DNA from: Alteromonas sp. BMJM2 | Lineage (GTDB): Bacteria > Pseudomonadota > Gammaproteobacteria > Enterobacterales > Alteromonadaceae | Length of the DNA: 64,000 nt | Direction: 5' to 3' | Assembly (NCBI RefSeq): GCF_027257845.1 | Contig: NZ_JAPVOT010000015.1 | Coordinates: forward strand, 48,384-112,383 | Part shown: positions 35,089 through 45,700 of the stretch, piece after piece | Numbering within the stretch: position 1 is the first letter of the stretch | How the letters are laid out: each line of letters opens with the position of its first letter | Position numbers and translations under genes: made by a program | The notes under the pieces: generated by a model | Databases searched by the model: none | What the model was told of the DNA's origin: nothing | The model's input: only the letters and a program-made list of their open reading frames with translations

Positions 35089-36747
35089 TTATTTCTTTGG
35101 CTCGTTATGACCGTCGCGCTCAGGTAAGCCGGTGGTGTTGTTTAGCGTTAGTGTTTTATTAGGAGAAAGCTCGATATAGCTTTTTAGAGGCAGCGCTTCT
35201 GCTGATGGCTGGGTGCCGAAATAGTTAAGGCCCATAACAACATTTTTGTAGTGAAGATTTATTACAAAGGGGGGAAGGGAAAAATCATAAAATGCTACCT
35301 CGTCTATGGTTCCCGCATAGGCCTCAGCAGCATGTCCCTGAGCATTGGGAGAATTCCCAATATTGGCTAAGCCCGCTCCACCGCTCAATACTTTAGAGCC
35401 AGGTGGGTATTGGTAAAATGCACCTACTTTCCCGTCGATATAAATTGCTTTTACTCCACTTTTAACGTCATAAGTTGCTACTACATGGTGAAGGTTTCCA
35501 TCTTTTAACTGCTGAAGCGTTGGACGTCCATCTCTGCCGTCTAGTGGTAGTTTGAGTTCATGGTACCCTTGGCCTAAAATGTACAGCCCGAAGCTTAGCG
35601 ACTCTGTATAGTCGCCAGCTGGTACTACTATTGATTTATTACGGTCATTTTGAAAGCTAAGCAGCATTCTATGATCTTTATCACTTTGATCTTTTCTGAA
35701 AATCTCATCAATTTCACCGTATCGGGTCGTAGTGGGGCCTTCTCCACTGTATAAAGGCTTAATCAATGCTTCTATAGTGACACCATCAATAACAGAGAAC
35801 GAACCTGTTGCGGGCGCACTTCCACCTCCGCTGCCCACGTTGATTCTTGCATCCTTACCGTTATCAAAGTAAAAAGCGCCTTTCCCGATAAGCCCATCAA
35901 TGCGTTTAGCCCCATCACCCGCAACACCGACAGCGGTTCCTGCGAAGTCCATCACTCTGTCACCAGCATCATCGAAGTTCCAAAAGTGTCTTGGTCGCCA
36001 TGCTTTAGGTATCATTTTAGCGTCGATATCAGTTGAGACTGTGGCTGTATCGTCCACTATCTTGACGGTCAAGTTACCCGAATGCATCTCAATATCAAAG
36101 ACATCAGTTGAAATGGTGATATTCTTATTTGAATTGGAGGTAACGCTAATTTCTCCGCCCTTTAGCTTAACATCGGTAATATTGAACAGTTTGAAATGTG
36201 AATGTGAAGCAAATACTAAGCTATCACCTGAGCGTAACCTAAGTTCAACAGGGCCCTCGCTTTTATACATACCGGGATAAACATAGTCGTTATAGACATT
36301 GCCATTGCCGTCGACCAATAGCCTTCCACTGACTAATTCTGCTACAAAATATTCATCAGCGAGTGGATCTCCCTGTGTGTTTATGTATATCAATAATAAA
36401 GATAAGAAGGTAAAAAACACTGCAAAATAAAGCATGTGTTTTGATTTATTCTTTTTCTTTGGTGAAACTGTATCGAAAGGCGGAGGTTCGTGAAGCTGTT
36501 TAGACACATATGTGGGACGAACGACAACTTCATCAATGACGGTCTTGCGTCTTACTATCTCTAAATCCGGAATAGTGCTTGATTTTAAATGGACATGAAA
36601 TTCGATGTAATCAAGGTAAAATTGTCGAGCTTGCTCGTCATTAGCTAACAGGATTTCGAGTTTTTTGAGCTGCATTTGAGTCACTGTGCCAGCACAGATT
36701 TCATCTGCAATGGTACGAACTTCACTAAACTCTTCAGAGCGATTCAA
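35089..36747 (-). CDS. Membrane FecR-like anti-sigma/sensor protein with LamG domain
   Basis: A 552-residue single-pass membrane protein. Residues 1-100 are cytoplasmic, with a DEQARQFYLDYIEFHVHL segment typical of FecR-like proteins in planctomycete/verrucomicrobial groups. One membrane helix lies at about 104-123. A FecR-like beta domain follows (about 145-240), then a LamG/concanavalin-like lectin domain (about 250-505) beginning HFWNFDDAGDRVMDFAG. It overlaps the upstream sigma gene by four bases (ATGA). The layout suggests a transmembrane regulator that releases the sigma factor when its outside lectin-like domain meets a glycan. The fusion is usual in Planctomycetes and Verrucomicrobia and unexpected in a gammaproteobacterium, so transfer is possible. 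Confidence 0.83.
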   Translation of the reverse strand: MNRSEEFSEVRTIADEICAGTVTQMQLKKLEILLANDEQARQFYLDYIEFHVHLKSSTIPDLEIVRRKTVIDEVVVRPTYVSKQLHEPPPFDTVSPKKKNKSKHMLYFAVFFTFLSLLLIYINTQGDPLADEYFVAELVSGRLLVDGNGNVYNDYVYPGMYKSEGPVELRLRSGDSLVFASHSHFKLFNITDVKLKGGEISVTSNSNKNITISTDVFDIEMHSGNLTVKIVDDTATVSTDIDAKMIPKAWRPRHFWNFDDAGDRVMDFAGTAVGVAGDGAKRIDGLIGKGAFYFDNGKDARINVGSGGGSAPATGSFSVIDGVTIEALIKPLYSGEGPTTTRYGEIDEIFRKDQSDKDHRMLLSFQNDRNKSIVVPAGDYTESLSFGLYILGQGYHELKLPLDGRDGRPTLQQLKDGNLHHVVATYDVKSGVKAIYIDGKVGAFYQYPPGSKVLSGGAGLANIGNSPNAQGHAAEAYAGTIDEVAFYDFSLPPFVINLHYKNVVMGLNYFGTQPSAEALPLKSYIELSPNKTLTLNNTTGLPERDGHNEPKK

Positions 36748-37304
36748 TTGTCGTACTCCGCTTTCTCTTTATCAACGCAGTCGAAGAGCGTGCGGCGAAG
36801 CAAGTGGATAGATTTGCGAATACCAAAAATCGAACGACCGGTCTTGTCTGCAAGTGCCTGGGCGCTCAAATTTTCTATATAAAACCCGAAATAAAGTTGA
36901 TATGCAGAATCAGAGAGATGGGAAACGCAATGTTGCAGTGTACGCCACTTTTCGTCTGAATTTTCTTGATGGGAACTTGAAGATATAAGCTGCTCAAGTA
37001 ATTCATCACTCAAGCCTAAAACTAATTTCTTTTGTTGCCGACGGTAGGTTCTTACGCAATTAAACACGATGGTATTTGACCATTTTCTAAAGCTTGTTCC
37101 TTGCTCAAAGGTCTCAAATTCCTTCCACAGGATAACGCTTGTTTCCTGAAAAATATCATCGGCGGCGGCTTTGTCTAAGACAAATGCATAAATGTATGAG
37201 TACAGCCGCTGTTTTTCTGATTCAAACAACGTTGCAAAAGCGTCTGAAGCTTGTTTCAAAGAGCCTTGATTAGAATGGGGCGACGGCATGCTTTGAGACA
37301 CCAT
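36744..37304 (-). CDS. RNA polymerase sigma-70 family factor, Rhodopirellula/Verrucomicrobium type
   Basis: A 186-residue ECF-like sigma factor. Region 2 is visible in KAAADDIFQETSVILWKEFETF, followed by FRKWSNTIVFNCVRTYRRQQKK. Region 4 contains LSAQALADKTGRSIFGIRKSIHLLRRTLFDCV. The pattern recalls the planctomycete-type sigma group more than FecI. It is co-translated with the LamG/FecR-like protein and divergent, over 224 bases, from the first GH78 gene of the polysaccharide locus. The obvious target is therefore the rhamnosidase/sulfatase operon. This is inferred from position; no promoter consensus could be fixed by eye. Confidence 0.88.
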   Translation of the reverse strand: MVSQSMPSPHSNQGSLKQASDAFATLFESEKQRLYSYIYAFVLDKAAADDIFQETSVILWKEFETFEQGTSFRKWSNTIVFNCVRTYRRQQKKLVLGLSDELLEQLISSSSHQENSDEKWRTLQHCVSHLSDSAYQLYFGFYIENLSAQALADKTGRSIFGIRKSIHLLRRTLFDCVDKEKAEYDN

Positions 37305-37528
37305 ATCCTCTCTTTTCCGCTTCGATAAGACATTTCATAATGTTAGTTCAAACTACCCCAGCAGCACTAGCATCAAGTGGAGCGTAAATAGTTAGCGCAA
37401 TGACATTTTACGTAAAGTTAACATTTAAGACTTTATTTGACTATATTTGATTGAATTTAAATTTTAAGGGTATCAATAATCAAATTAGGTGCCTTTTCTA
37501 ATTATATAACTTCTGATTTGGTTCAATA
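37305..37528. promoter_or_regulatory. Divergent promoter region, sigma factor versus GH78 operon
   Basis: A 224-base AT-rich gap between divergently transcribed genes. It must contain both promoters. It includes GTTAACATTTAAG near 37420, with no clear palindrome visible. Confidence 0.5.
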
Positions 37529-40372
37529 ATGTCTTATTACCGATACATGCTACTTTGCATGCTCACTATCTTCCTTAATGCTTGCCAACAAGCAGAGCCA
37601 GAAAAAACCAATAACGACGAAAAAATGGTTTTACCCGCCCCAATAGCACTTACGGTGGGTGAAGGATTCGTTAATCCAATTGGTCACTATGAGAGCTCAC
37701 CGCGGTTTAGCTGGCAAGTTCCCGCCGAGTCTACTCAGTTAGCTCAACATAGTTACCAAATTCAAGTGTCTACCTACGATACATTCGACCCAGAACACAT
37801 TTTATGGGATAGCGGAAGAGTTATGTCATCCAAAAATGCGTGGGTTAGTGCTGAGAGGTTAACTCTAGACTCTAGGCAACGTGTATTTTGGAGAGTAAAA
37901 ACGTGGGATGCAGCGAGCAATAGTTCACGATGGAGTGAAACGCAGGCTATTGAGACTGGTTTGCTTACAAACAGTGATTGGCACGCTCGTTGGATAGGGC
38001 ATCCAGACACTAATGAGCGAACTATAGTCCATAGTCCCAACTCCATTGAGCAACCAGATAATCAGTATTTTCGTCCTCAATATTTACGTAAAACCTTTAA
38101 GCTGAATAAGCCCATTAAACGCGCTCGTCTTTATATCACCGCCAAAGGGGTATTTAAGCCTTTTATCAATGGCCAAGCAGTCAGTGAAGATGTGATGACT
38201 CCAGGGTGGACGCCCTATCATAAACGTATTGAGACACTGACTTACGATGTAACTACGCTATTACAACAAGGGGCTAATGCTATTGGTGCTGCGCTGGCTG
38301 AAGGGTGGCAAGGTCGTATTTTCCATCCTGTAAAGCAAGATTATGTTACACCACTGCGTCTTATCGCACAGCTAGAAGTCACCTTTGAAGACGGAACTAG
38401 TTCGCGAATTGTAACTGATGATAGTTGGCTTTCAACGGACCAAGGCCCTATTCGCACAGCAGGAAATTATGATGGTGAACGATACGATGCGAATTACGAA
38501 ATGCCTGGTTGGAGTACGCCAGAGTTTGATAGTAATGAATGGCAACGTGTTTACTCTGAGCCTCATGAGCCTGAAGTTAAGCTTCGGCCGAAACGTCATG
38601 CGCCAGTAAGGGTAACAAAAACAATTCCTGCTATCACAATTGTGAGCGTGAAAGATGGTGTAGCCGTTTTCGACATGGGCCAAAACATGGTAGGTGTGCC
38701 CGAAGTAACTTTACCTGTACAAAATGGTCAAGCAGTAAGGATTCGTTTTTCTGAAGCACTACAAGGTGAGGAATTCTATGTTAAAAATCTACGCTCGGCC
38801 GAAAGTACCGATTGGTACGTTCCTAAATCTGATGGCGTAATTACTTATCAACCGACATTTACGTTCCATGGCTACCGTTTCGTGGAGGTGTCTGGTTACG
38901 ACAAAACAGCAACGCCAGCACCTAACTGGGTAAATGGTAAGGTGCTTCACTCTGATTTCGATGTCTATGACAATTTTTCAAGTAACCATAGCAAACTCAA
39001 TACGCTGTCTAGCAATGTATCGTGGGGATTACGGGGTAACTTTCTTGATATTCCAACCGACTGTCCGCAGCGTGATGAACGTTTAGGCTGGACGGGTGAT
39101 GCTCAAGTTTTTGTGCGTACATCGTTATACAAAGCAGACGTTTACGCATTTTGGGCATCATGGCTAGAGAGCATGCGAGAAGAGCAAGGCATTGATGGAA
39201 TGATCCCCAAATTTGTGCCATTTCGCCCGTTTCTTACTGAAGGAACCGCCGCTGCTTGGGGAGATGCTGCAACCATCGTTCCGTGGGAATTGTACCAACA
39301 TACCGGAGATATCGCTGTTCTCGCTGATAATTATTCTATGATGAAGCGATGGGTGAAATTCACTGAGTTTAATAGCTTTGACTATATTTCCAACATTGGC
39401 ACTTACGGCGACTGGTTACAGCCTTTTACAGAAAACGAACGAGCTTCGGGTGATACGCATCCTGATTTAATTGCTACCGCATATTACGCCCGCTCTGTGG
39501 ACATTTTGGCCAAAACTGCACAGATATTAGGGTATGAATCCGACGCAAACCAATATCGACGTTTGTTTAATAACATTAAGCAAAAATTCAGAACATTCTT
39601 TTTTGATGACACGCTCAATCTTGTGAGCTCAACGACTAAGCAAATTAAACGGGAGAAAGGTAAACGGCTCAAGTCGCCAAAAACCGTTGAACTCAATGTT
39701 AAAACTACTCAAACAAGTTATTTGTTGCCGCTGGCGTTTGGATTGTTTTCAGAAGATGAGCAAGCTACAGCAGTTGAAAAGCTATTAGCCTTGTTAGAAG
39801 AAAGTGATCGGCATTTACGTACTGGTTTTTTAGGCACACCAATGCTACATCAGGTGCTACAAAAATATGGTCATAGCGAACTAATGTACGATATTTTGCT
39901 TCAGGAAACCTATCCGTCGTGGTTTTACTCCATCAACAACGGTGCAACGACTACCTGGGAGCGTTGGAACTCATACTCTCTCGAAGAGGGCTTCAATAAA
40001 GCTAACATGAATTCACTTAATCATTATGCTTACGGTGCAGTGGCTGAGTGGTTCTACACAGGTATGCTCGGAATTCGATCACTAGAGCCTGGATTTAAAA
40101 CCTTTCAGATTAGCCCGCAGTTCACTACTAGGTTAAATAACTTGCAAGGTACAGTGCCAACGATTAATGGCGATATTAAAGTGGCTTGGTCAATTGCCGC
40201 CAACCAATTATCAATGAGTATTACGGTACCGAAAAATACTCGCGCTGAACTAAAGCTTCCGTCCCTTACTGGACTAACACTGACCCATAATGGTGAATCT
40301 TTACCTGACACTGACCTGTGGCTTGAGCCTGGCTCTTATCAGGTATCGGGCGACATCAGCGGGCCAATGTAG
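37529..40372 (+). CDS. GH78 alpha-L-rhamnosidase, lipoprotein
   Basis: A 947-residue lipoprotein with lipobox LNAC (Cys19). Domain order is that of classical GH78: fibronectin-like start, N-terminal beta-sandwich (about 170-330), further sandwich, six-hairpin (alpha/alpha)6 catalytic domain (about 470-840) and a C-terminal beta domain. The general-acid segment DCPQRDERLGWTGDAQ has Glu517, and the base is Glu811 in TTTWERWN. These residues agree with the acid and base of GH78. The enzyme should release terminal alpha-L-rhamnose at the cell envelope. It leads an operon with a second GH78-like enzyme (50 bases) and a sulfatase fusion. In ulvan degradation such enzymes act after sulfate removal. 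Confidence 0.92.
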   Translation: MSYYRYMLLCMLTIFLNACQQAEPEKTNNDEKMVLPAPIALTVGEGFVNPIGHYESSPRFSWQVPAESTQLAQHSYQIQVSTYDTFDPEHILWDSGRVMSSKNAWVSAERLTLDSRQRVFWRVKTWDAASNSSRWSETQAIETGLLTNSDWHARWIGHPDTNERTIVHSPNSIEQPDNQYFRPQYLRKTFKLNKPIKRARLYITAKGVFKPFINGQAVSEDVMTPGWTPYHKRIETLTYDVTTLLQQGANAIGAALAEGWQGRIFHPVKQDYVTPLRLIAQLEVTFEDGTSSRIVTDDSWLSTDQGPIRTAGNYDGERYDANYEMPGWSTPEFDSNEWQRVYSEPHEPEVKLRPKRHAPVRVTKTIPAITIVSVKDGVAVFDMGQNMVGVPEVTLPVQNGQAVRIRFSEALQGEEFYVKNLRSAESTDWYVPKSDGVITYQPTFTFHGYRFVEVSGYDKTATPAPNWVNGKVLHSDFDVYDNFSSNHSKLNTLSSNVSWGLRGNFLDIPTDCPQRDERLGWTGDAQVFVRTSLYKADVYAFWASWLESMREEQGIDGMIPKFVPFRPFLTEGTAAAWGDAATIVPWELYQHTGDIAVLADNYSMMKRWVKFTEFNSFDYISNIGTYGDWLQPFTENERASGDTHPDLIATAYYARSVDILAKTAQILGYESDANQYRRLFNNIKQKFRTFFFDDTLNLVSSTTKQIKREKGKRLKSPKTVELNVKTTQTSYLLPLAFGLFSEDEQATAVEKLLALLEESDRHLRTGFLGTPMLHQVLQKYGHSELMYDILLQETYPSWFYSINNGATTTWERWNSYSLEEGFNKANMNSLNHYAYGAVAEWFYTGMLGIRSLEPGFKTFQISPQFTTRLNNLQGTVPTINGDIKVAWSIAANQLSMSITVPKNTRAELKLPSLTGLTLTHNGESLPDTDLWLEPGSYQVSGDISGPM

Positions 40373-40422
40373 TGTTTTAGAGTTTATAAATTCATTTTTT
40401 ACAGTTTCAATGGACAATAAAT

Positions 40423-42780
40423 ATGCGCATAAGAAAAATAATAATTGCTAGCTTTGTGCTACTTGGTTCTACTTTTTCGCTTCCTGCTACTTCGGTTGAG
40501 TGGTCTGCAGAGTGGATTTGGGCAAAAGAACGATTTACAGACCCGAATAGTTGGATGGCATTTCGTAAAGAAATTAGTTTGGATGAACAACCAGAAGCAA
40601 GCGTTGCCTATATCAGCGCTGACACCAAATATTGGTTATGGATTAATGGCAAGCTTGTTGTTTTCGAGGGAAGCTATACGGGAGGGCCGTCTCCAGTAAC
40701 ACCAGCGCCACGTACCGACTTTTTCCCTATTGCATCGAACAAGTACTACGACGAAGTTGATATCAGTCAATACCTGACTGAAGGTACTAACACCATTGCA
40801 GTGTTGGTATGGTATTACGGTGATAACGGGCAAAAGGGCACCCATATTTCGTCGAATAAAGGGGGCTTTATTTTTCAGGCTGACGCCGGTGATAGCCGAA
40901 TTATTTCTGATGATTCATGGAAGGTAAATCCTCACTCGGCTTATAACGCTAAAGTAACTAAGCAGTCGCCCTATCGAGTAGCGGCATGGAACATTGATTA
41001 CGATGCCAGAAATAGCATGGGAGATTGGACGGATGGTGCTTGGTATAAAACCGAGTACGATGATACTAGCTGGGCGAGCGCAAAGAGCCTACACCGTCCG
41101 CCGAGAGCACCTTTCAATGCGCTTTTTCCAAGTGAAATCCCCATTTTACACAACTATGGTTTGACGCACTGCGAGAACTATCCCGCATCCAAATTTCCTT
41201 TTGAGAGCAATGGTGAAACTATTAAGTGCGTGCTCGATTTTAATAAAAATATTACACCCTATTTCGATATTGAGGCTGAGCAGGGCTTGCAGGTTCATAT
41301 TGATTCTAATATGCGACTTAACACCATTGAGACCGAGTACACCACGAAAGAAGGTCGGCAGCAGTTTGAGTCGTACTCATGGTTTAACGCTAGGACTATA
41401 GAATATACTTTTCCAAAAGGTGTCACTGTGCACGGCCTAAAATACCGCTGGACAGGAGTGGGCGAAACTCCTGGGCACTTTGAGACTGACGATAGCTGGT
41501 TTACACGTATTTGGCAGATGGCTGAGAATACTTTATACATTTGTGCTCGCGATAACTTTATGGATACGCCGGATAGAGAGCGAGGTTTGTGGATTGGTGA
41601 TGTAGCTGACCAGGCAAGCTACTTATTCTACTCCATGGATAAACCCGGGCGCGACCTACTGAAAAAAGCGATCAAAGTAACGCTTGCCTTCAGCGACAGC
41701 GAAACGGGTATTTTCGCAGGTTTAGGGCCTGGAAGATTCAGAGAGTTGCCTGCACAGAGCCTACAGTTTATCGAACAAGGTATTTGGCACTATTACTACA
41801 ATACCGGCGATCGTGAAACGCTTGAATTTGCCTATCCGTACGTTCATAAATACCTCACATTGTGGGATCTCCGCGAGAATGGCTTAGCGACATTTAGAAG
41901 TGGTGCTTGGAAATGGACTGACTGGGGCCCGCAGGACACCATAGACTACGACGTTATTCAAAATGCGCTGTATTACAGTGCGTTGGTCTCTGCTCGCAAA
42001 ATGGCTAGGACGCTAGATGACGATACTCATCTTAGTTTCTATGATAGCCGCATTGCTGCGCTAAAAACCGCATTCAGGGCGATTTTTTGGCAAAACGGTT
42101 TTTACAGCAGTGACCCGCAAGCATTTAAAGATGATCGTGCTAATGCCGTCGCTATCTTGTTTGGTTTAGCGGATGAATCACAATATGATCAAATCGTAGA
42201 CAACGTATTAGTCCCCAATCACTTTGCCAGCCCACACTTCGAATGGATGGTTTACAACGCGATGGCAATGGCTGGGCGTTACGATGAAGCTCTGGCGAGA
42301 ATGAAAAAGCGCTATGGCAAACAGGTAGCCAACCCAGTTAGATCTACGTTGACCGAGTACATGAACGGTGGTGGCACAGAGAACCATGCTTGGAACGCAC
42401 CTAGCACGGTACTTAGCAAATATATTGCAGGTATAGCGCCAACTTCCGTGGCCTGGGCGACATATCAGGTCATGCCCAACATGGTGCATATGAAACGCAT
42501 TGAACAACGGGTGCCAAGTGTGCAAGGGGACATTGATTTTGTAATAACTCGAAGCTCTGAAAACATTACGCTTGAACTCACTTCTCCTGTCAACACTTTG
42601 GCCTTAGTCGGCGTGCCCAGGGAGTTTTTTGATATCAGCAAAATATCCTTTAACGGCAAAGTAGTGTGGCAAAACGGACAAGCAAAAAGCAATTTGAGTG
42701 GTGTGAAGTTTGTTTCAGAGACACCGAAATACATTAATTTTAAAGTTGACCCAGGCACTTGGGAAATAGATGCTAATTGA
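40423..42780 (+). CDS. GH78-like six-hairpin glycoside hydrolase
   Basis: A 785-residue exported enzyme (signal peptide about 1-24). The N-terminal beta-sandwich begins VEWSAEWIWAKERF, and an (alpha/alpha)6 barrel covers about 350-690. The segment NFMDTPDRERGLWIGDVADQ holds the candidate acid Glu386 in a position like the CPQRDE motif of GH78, and GGTENHAWNAP is the likely base segment in place of TTTWERW. It therefore belongs to a GH78-related subgroup with altered active-site motifs. Alpha-L-rhamnosidase is the best guess, but another deoxy-sugar or uronyl substrate is possible. It lies between the GH78 and the sulfatase fusion, with gaps of 50 and 14 bases. Confidence 0.85.
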   Translation: MRIRKIIIASFVLLGSTFSLPATSVEWSAEWIWAKERFTDPNSWMAFRKEISLDEQPEASVAYISADTKYWLWINGKLVVFEGSYTGGPSPVTPAPRTDFFPIASNKYYDEVDISQYLTEGTNTIAVLVWYYGDNGQKGTHISSNKGGFIFQADAGDSRIISDDSWKVNPHSAYNAKVTKQSPYRVAAWNIDYDARNSMGDWTDGAWYKTEYDDTSWASAKSLHRPPRAPFNALFPSEIPILHNYGLTHCENYPASKFPFESNGETIKCVLDFNKNITPYFDIEAEQGLQVHIDSNMRLNTIETEYTTKEGRQQFESYSWFNARTIEYTFPKGVTVHGLKYRWTGVGETPGHFETDDSWFTRIWQMAENTLYICARDNFMDTPDRERGLWIGDVADQASYLFYSMDKPGRDLLKKAIKVTLAFSDSETGIFAGLGPGRFRELPAQSLQFIEQGIWHYYYNTGDRETLEFAYPYVHKYLTLWDLRENGLATFRSGAWKWTDWGPQDTIDYDVIQNALYYSALVSARKMARTLDDDTHLSFYDSRIAALKTAFRAIFWQNGFYSSDPQAFKDDRANAVAILFGLADESQYDQIVDNVLVPNHFASPHFEWMVYNAMAMAGRYDEALARMKKRYGKQVANPVRSTLTEYMNGGGTENHAWNAPSTVLSKYIAGIAPTSVAWATYQVMPNMVHMKRIEQRVPSVQGDIDFVITRSSENITLELTSPVNTLALVGVPREFFDISKISFNGKVVWQNGQAKSNLSGVKFVSETPKYINFKVDPGTWEIDAN

Positions 42781-42794
42781 GTTAAGAGAATAAA

Positions 42795-45700
42795 ATGAAA
42801 TTAATATTTAAATATCTGGCCACGCTTATCCTCGTATCTTCAGGTGTACTTCTTAGTACGATGACGTATGCAAGTCAAACTGAGGAATCTCCTAATATCG
42901 TCGTGTTTCTGGTTGACGATCTTCGACCTGACCTGGGCGTTTACGGTAACACTCAGGTGCATACCCCCAATATCGACCAGTTAGCGAATGAGGGCGTAAA
43001 GTTTACTCGGGCCTATGCGCAACAAGCTATATGTGGCCCTTCTCGCGTAAGTATTATGACAGGCTTGCGGCCTGAAACCACGGGGCTGTACACGATTAGA
43101 CACGACGGGCGACTTAGACCTAATCAACCTGATGTGATGTCGATGCCGCAGCTGTTCAAAGCAAACGGATATAAGACAATTAGTATTGGTAAGGTTTATC
43201 ACAGTACGACAGACGATGCCGAAAACTGGTCTACTCATATTAAAAAGCTAGATAATTTTTACGCTATTGACGGTAACAAAGAAAAACGATTTGCATATGA
43301 AGCTGGCGAGGTAGAAGACGACTTTTACAAAGATGGTAAAGTAGCCATTGATGCTATACAGACACTAAAAGAGTTAAAAAACGACAAGTTCTTAATGTTT
43401 GTTGGCCTTAGTAAGCCTCACCTTCCTTTTAACGCCCCTAAACGTTATTGGGACCTATATGGCAGCAGCGAGTTTGCCGTGCCAAGCCGAAACAAGCCAG
43501 AGGACATGTATCGCCTTGCACTCACAAACTGGGGCGAGCTTAGAATGTATGGTGGTATTCCAAAAGAAGGCGACGTTGATGATGAACTGACCAAAAAGCT
43601 TATTCACGGTTATTACGCATCGGTTAGTTATATGGATGCACAAGTGGGCAAAGTCATGCAGGCGCTCGATGAGATGGATTTGCGAGAAAATACCATGGTT
43701 GTGTTAATGAGCGATCATGGTTACAAGCTAGGTGAGTATGGCGCGTGGAACAAGCATACTAATATGGAGCTGGATACCAGAGTTCCACTGATTGTCAGTC
43801 GAGAGCTTTCTCACAGTGCACGTGTATCAAATCGAACCTCGTCGGCGTTAGTCGAAAACATCGACATTTTTCCAACGCTAGCTGAAGCTGCAGGTCTTAC
43901 TATACCTAAAGTGGATGGAGAAAGTATGCTGTCTCTTATAGACAGCCCCGACGATTCATTCAAACCTGCTGCCTATAGTGTCTTTAATCGAGGCAAGATA
44001 ATGGGTGTAACAGTAACGAACGGACAATGGCGATATACCCAGTGGCGAGAAGCCGCTACGCAGGAAATAAAGTTCACAGAGTTATACGATCACACAGTGT
44101 CTGAAATTGCACGTGTCAATGAGTCTGGAAAGCCAACGGTTCAGAAAATAGAAAAAAAGTTACGTGAACTTTTGCTGGCAAAATTCCCTCTCGATGCTCC
44201 ATCGTTTTATCAAAAGCGAAACATTAATAACACAAATATTCCTGTAACCCTTAGTTCGGATTTTACGGATGACCAAGTACAGATAGGGAAAGTGTATGAT
44301 TTTTTTGACGTTGCAGTAAGAACCGAAAGGGGGAGCCCAAATTCAAAGCCAGCAACGTTTGGACGCAGGCCTAAGGTTAATACAGTTAGAATGTTAGGTG
44401 GCTGGTTTAATCAGGATTTATCAGGCGATACTTATTTATGGGACGGTGAGAAATACGTATATAACTTTGAGGCTGCATTCGCCAAGCTCGATAGTTGGTT
44501 AGACGGCGAATGGGATATATTTCAGATTGTATTGGATAACCCGCCTTGGGCCTTTCAGCGCGGTTACAAATTTGTTGAAGAGCCCGACGGTAAACACTAC
44601 TTATTAAAAGATAGAGTGGGCGTGTATGGAAATGGGCTGCCACCAAATGATTCGACAGCATGGAGCAATTACATAAGCGCCTTTATGAGCGAACTGGTTA
44701 AACGATACGGAAAAGAAACAGTACTTAACTGGCGATTTAGAGTGGGGTCTGAAATAGACACCCGACCGCAGCACTGGGCGGCCACCCGTGAAGCGTTTTT
44801 TGAACATTATCGAAATACAGTCGCGGCAGTTAAATCTGTTCTTCCCAGCGCAAAAGTAGGGGCGCACTTCAGAGAAGCGTCTCATAAAAGCCGGTATATT
44901 GACTATACTGGTAACAAAGAAGATGCTTATGCACCTTATTTCGTTTCTTGGGCGAAAGAAAATAATGTGCCCTATAACTTCTTAGCGATTTCTTATTACC
45001 CCCATATAACCCATCCTCACGAAATGGATATGGATAAGGTATATGCTGATCAGATAGCCCCTATTTTGGAGCATGCAGATTACAATCCTGAAGCTAGCTT
45101 TGAAATTCATGAGTATAAATTCATTGTTAAAATGAAGAGGGCTGGTTTCGTTAGTGTCGCAACGTCACATAACTCAGCGTTTTTTGCCATGCTCGCCAAA
45201 ATGATGCTAACCCACAACATAAAGGAAGTTTTTCAGTGGGGAAACTTCCATGAGGGGTCATATAGCCCAGAAGCGCTAACGCAACTCGCACTGTTTCCGA
45301 TGGTGGGGAACAGGCTGTATGAAAATTCCGTTAGCGCTAAAAAAACACCTCAGGGAAACACGGTAAATGGAATATTCACAGAGCGAGAATCTGATGATGG
45401 AATCGATGTGCTTGCCTTTAATTTTAATAACGAAAATATGGATGCTTTAACGCCTGAATTACTTCATCTTCGTGTTCGGGTGGACAAGCCATCTGGCACT
45501 AAGTACCACTATCGAGTAGCGCAAATTGATGACAAAACCAATATCGAGCAGCAGTTCATTAATGATTTTCCTAAAGCGATGCTCACTGAAAGAGAAGGTG
45601 GATGGCGGAAAGCCGATGCACACTCTACCGCATCTTTGCGCGATGCTTTAAACGAAGCGGGGCGGAAAGCTTTTCGTGTACATAAAGAAAGCTATGGAAA

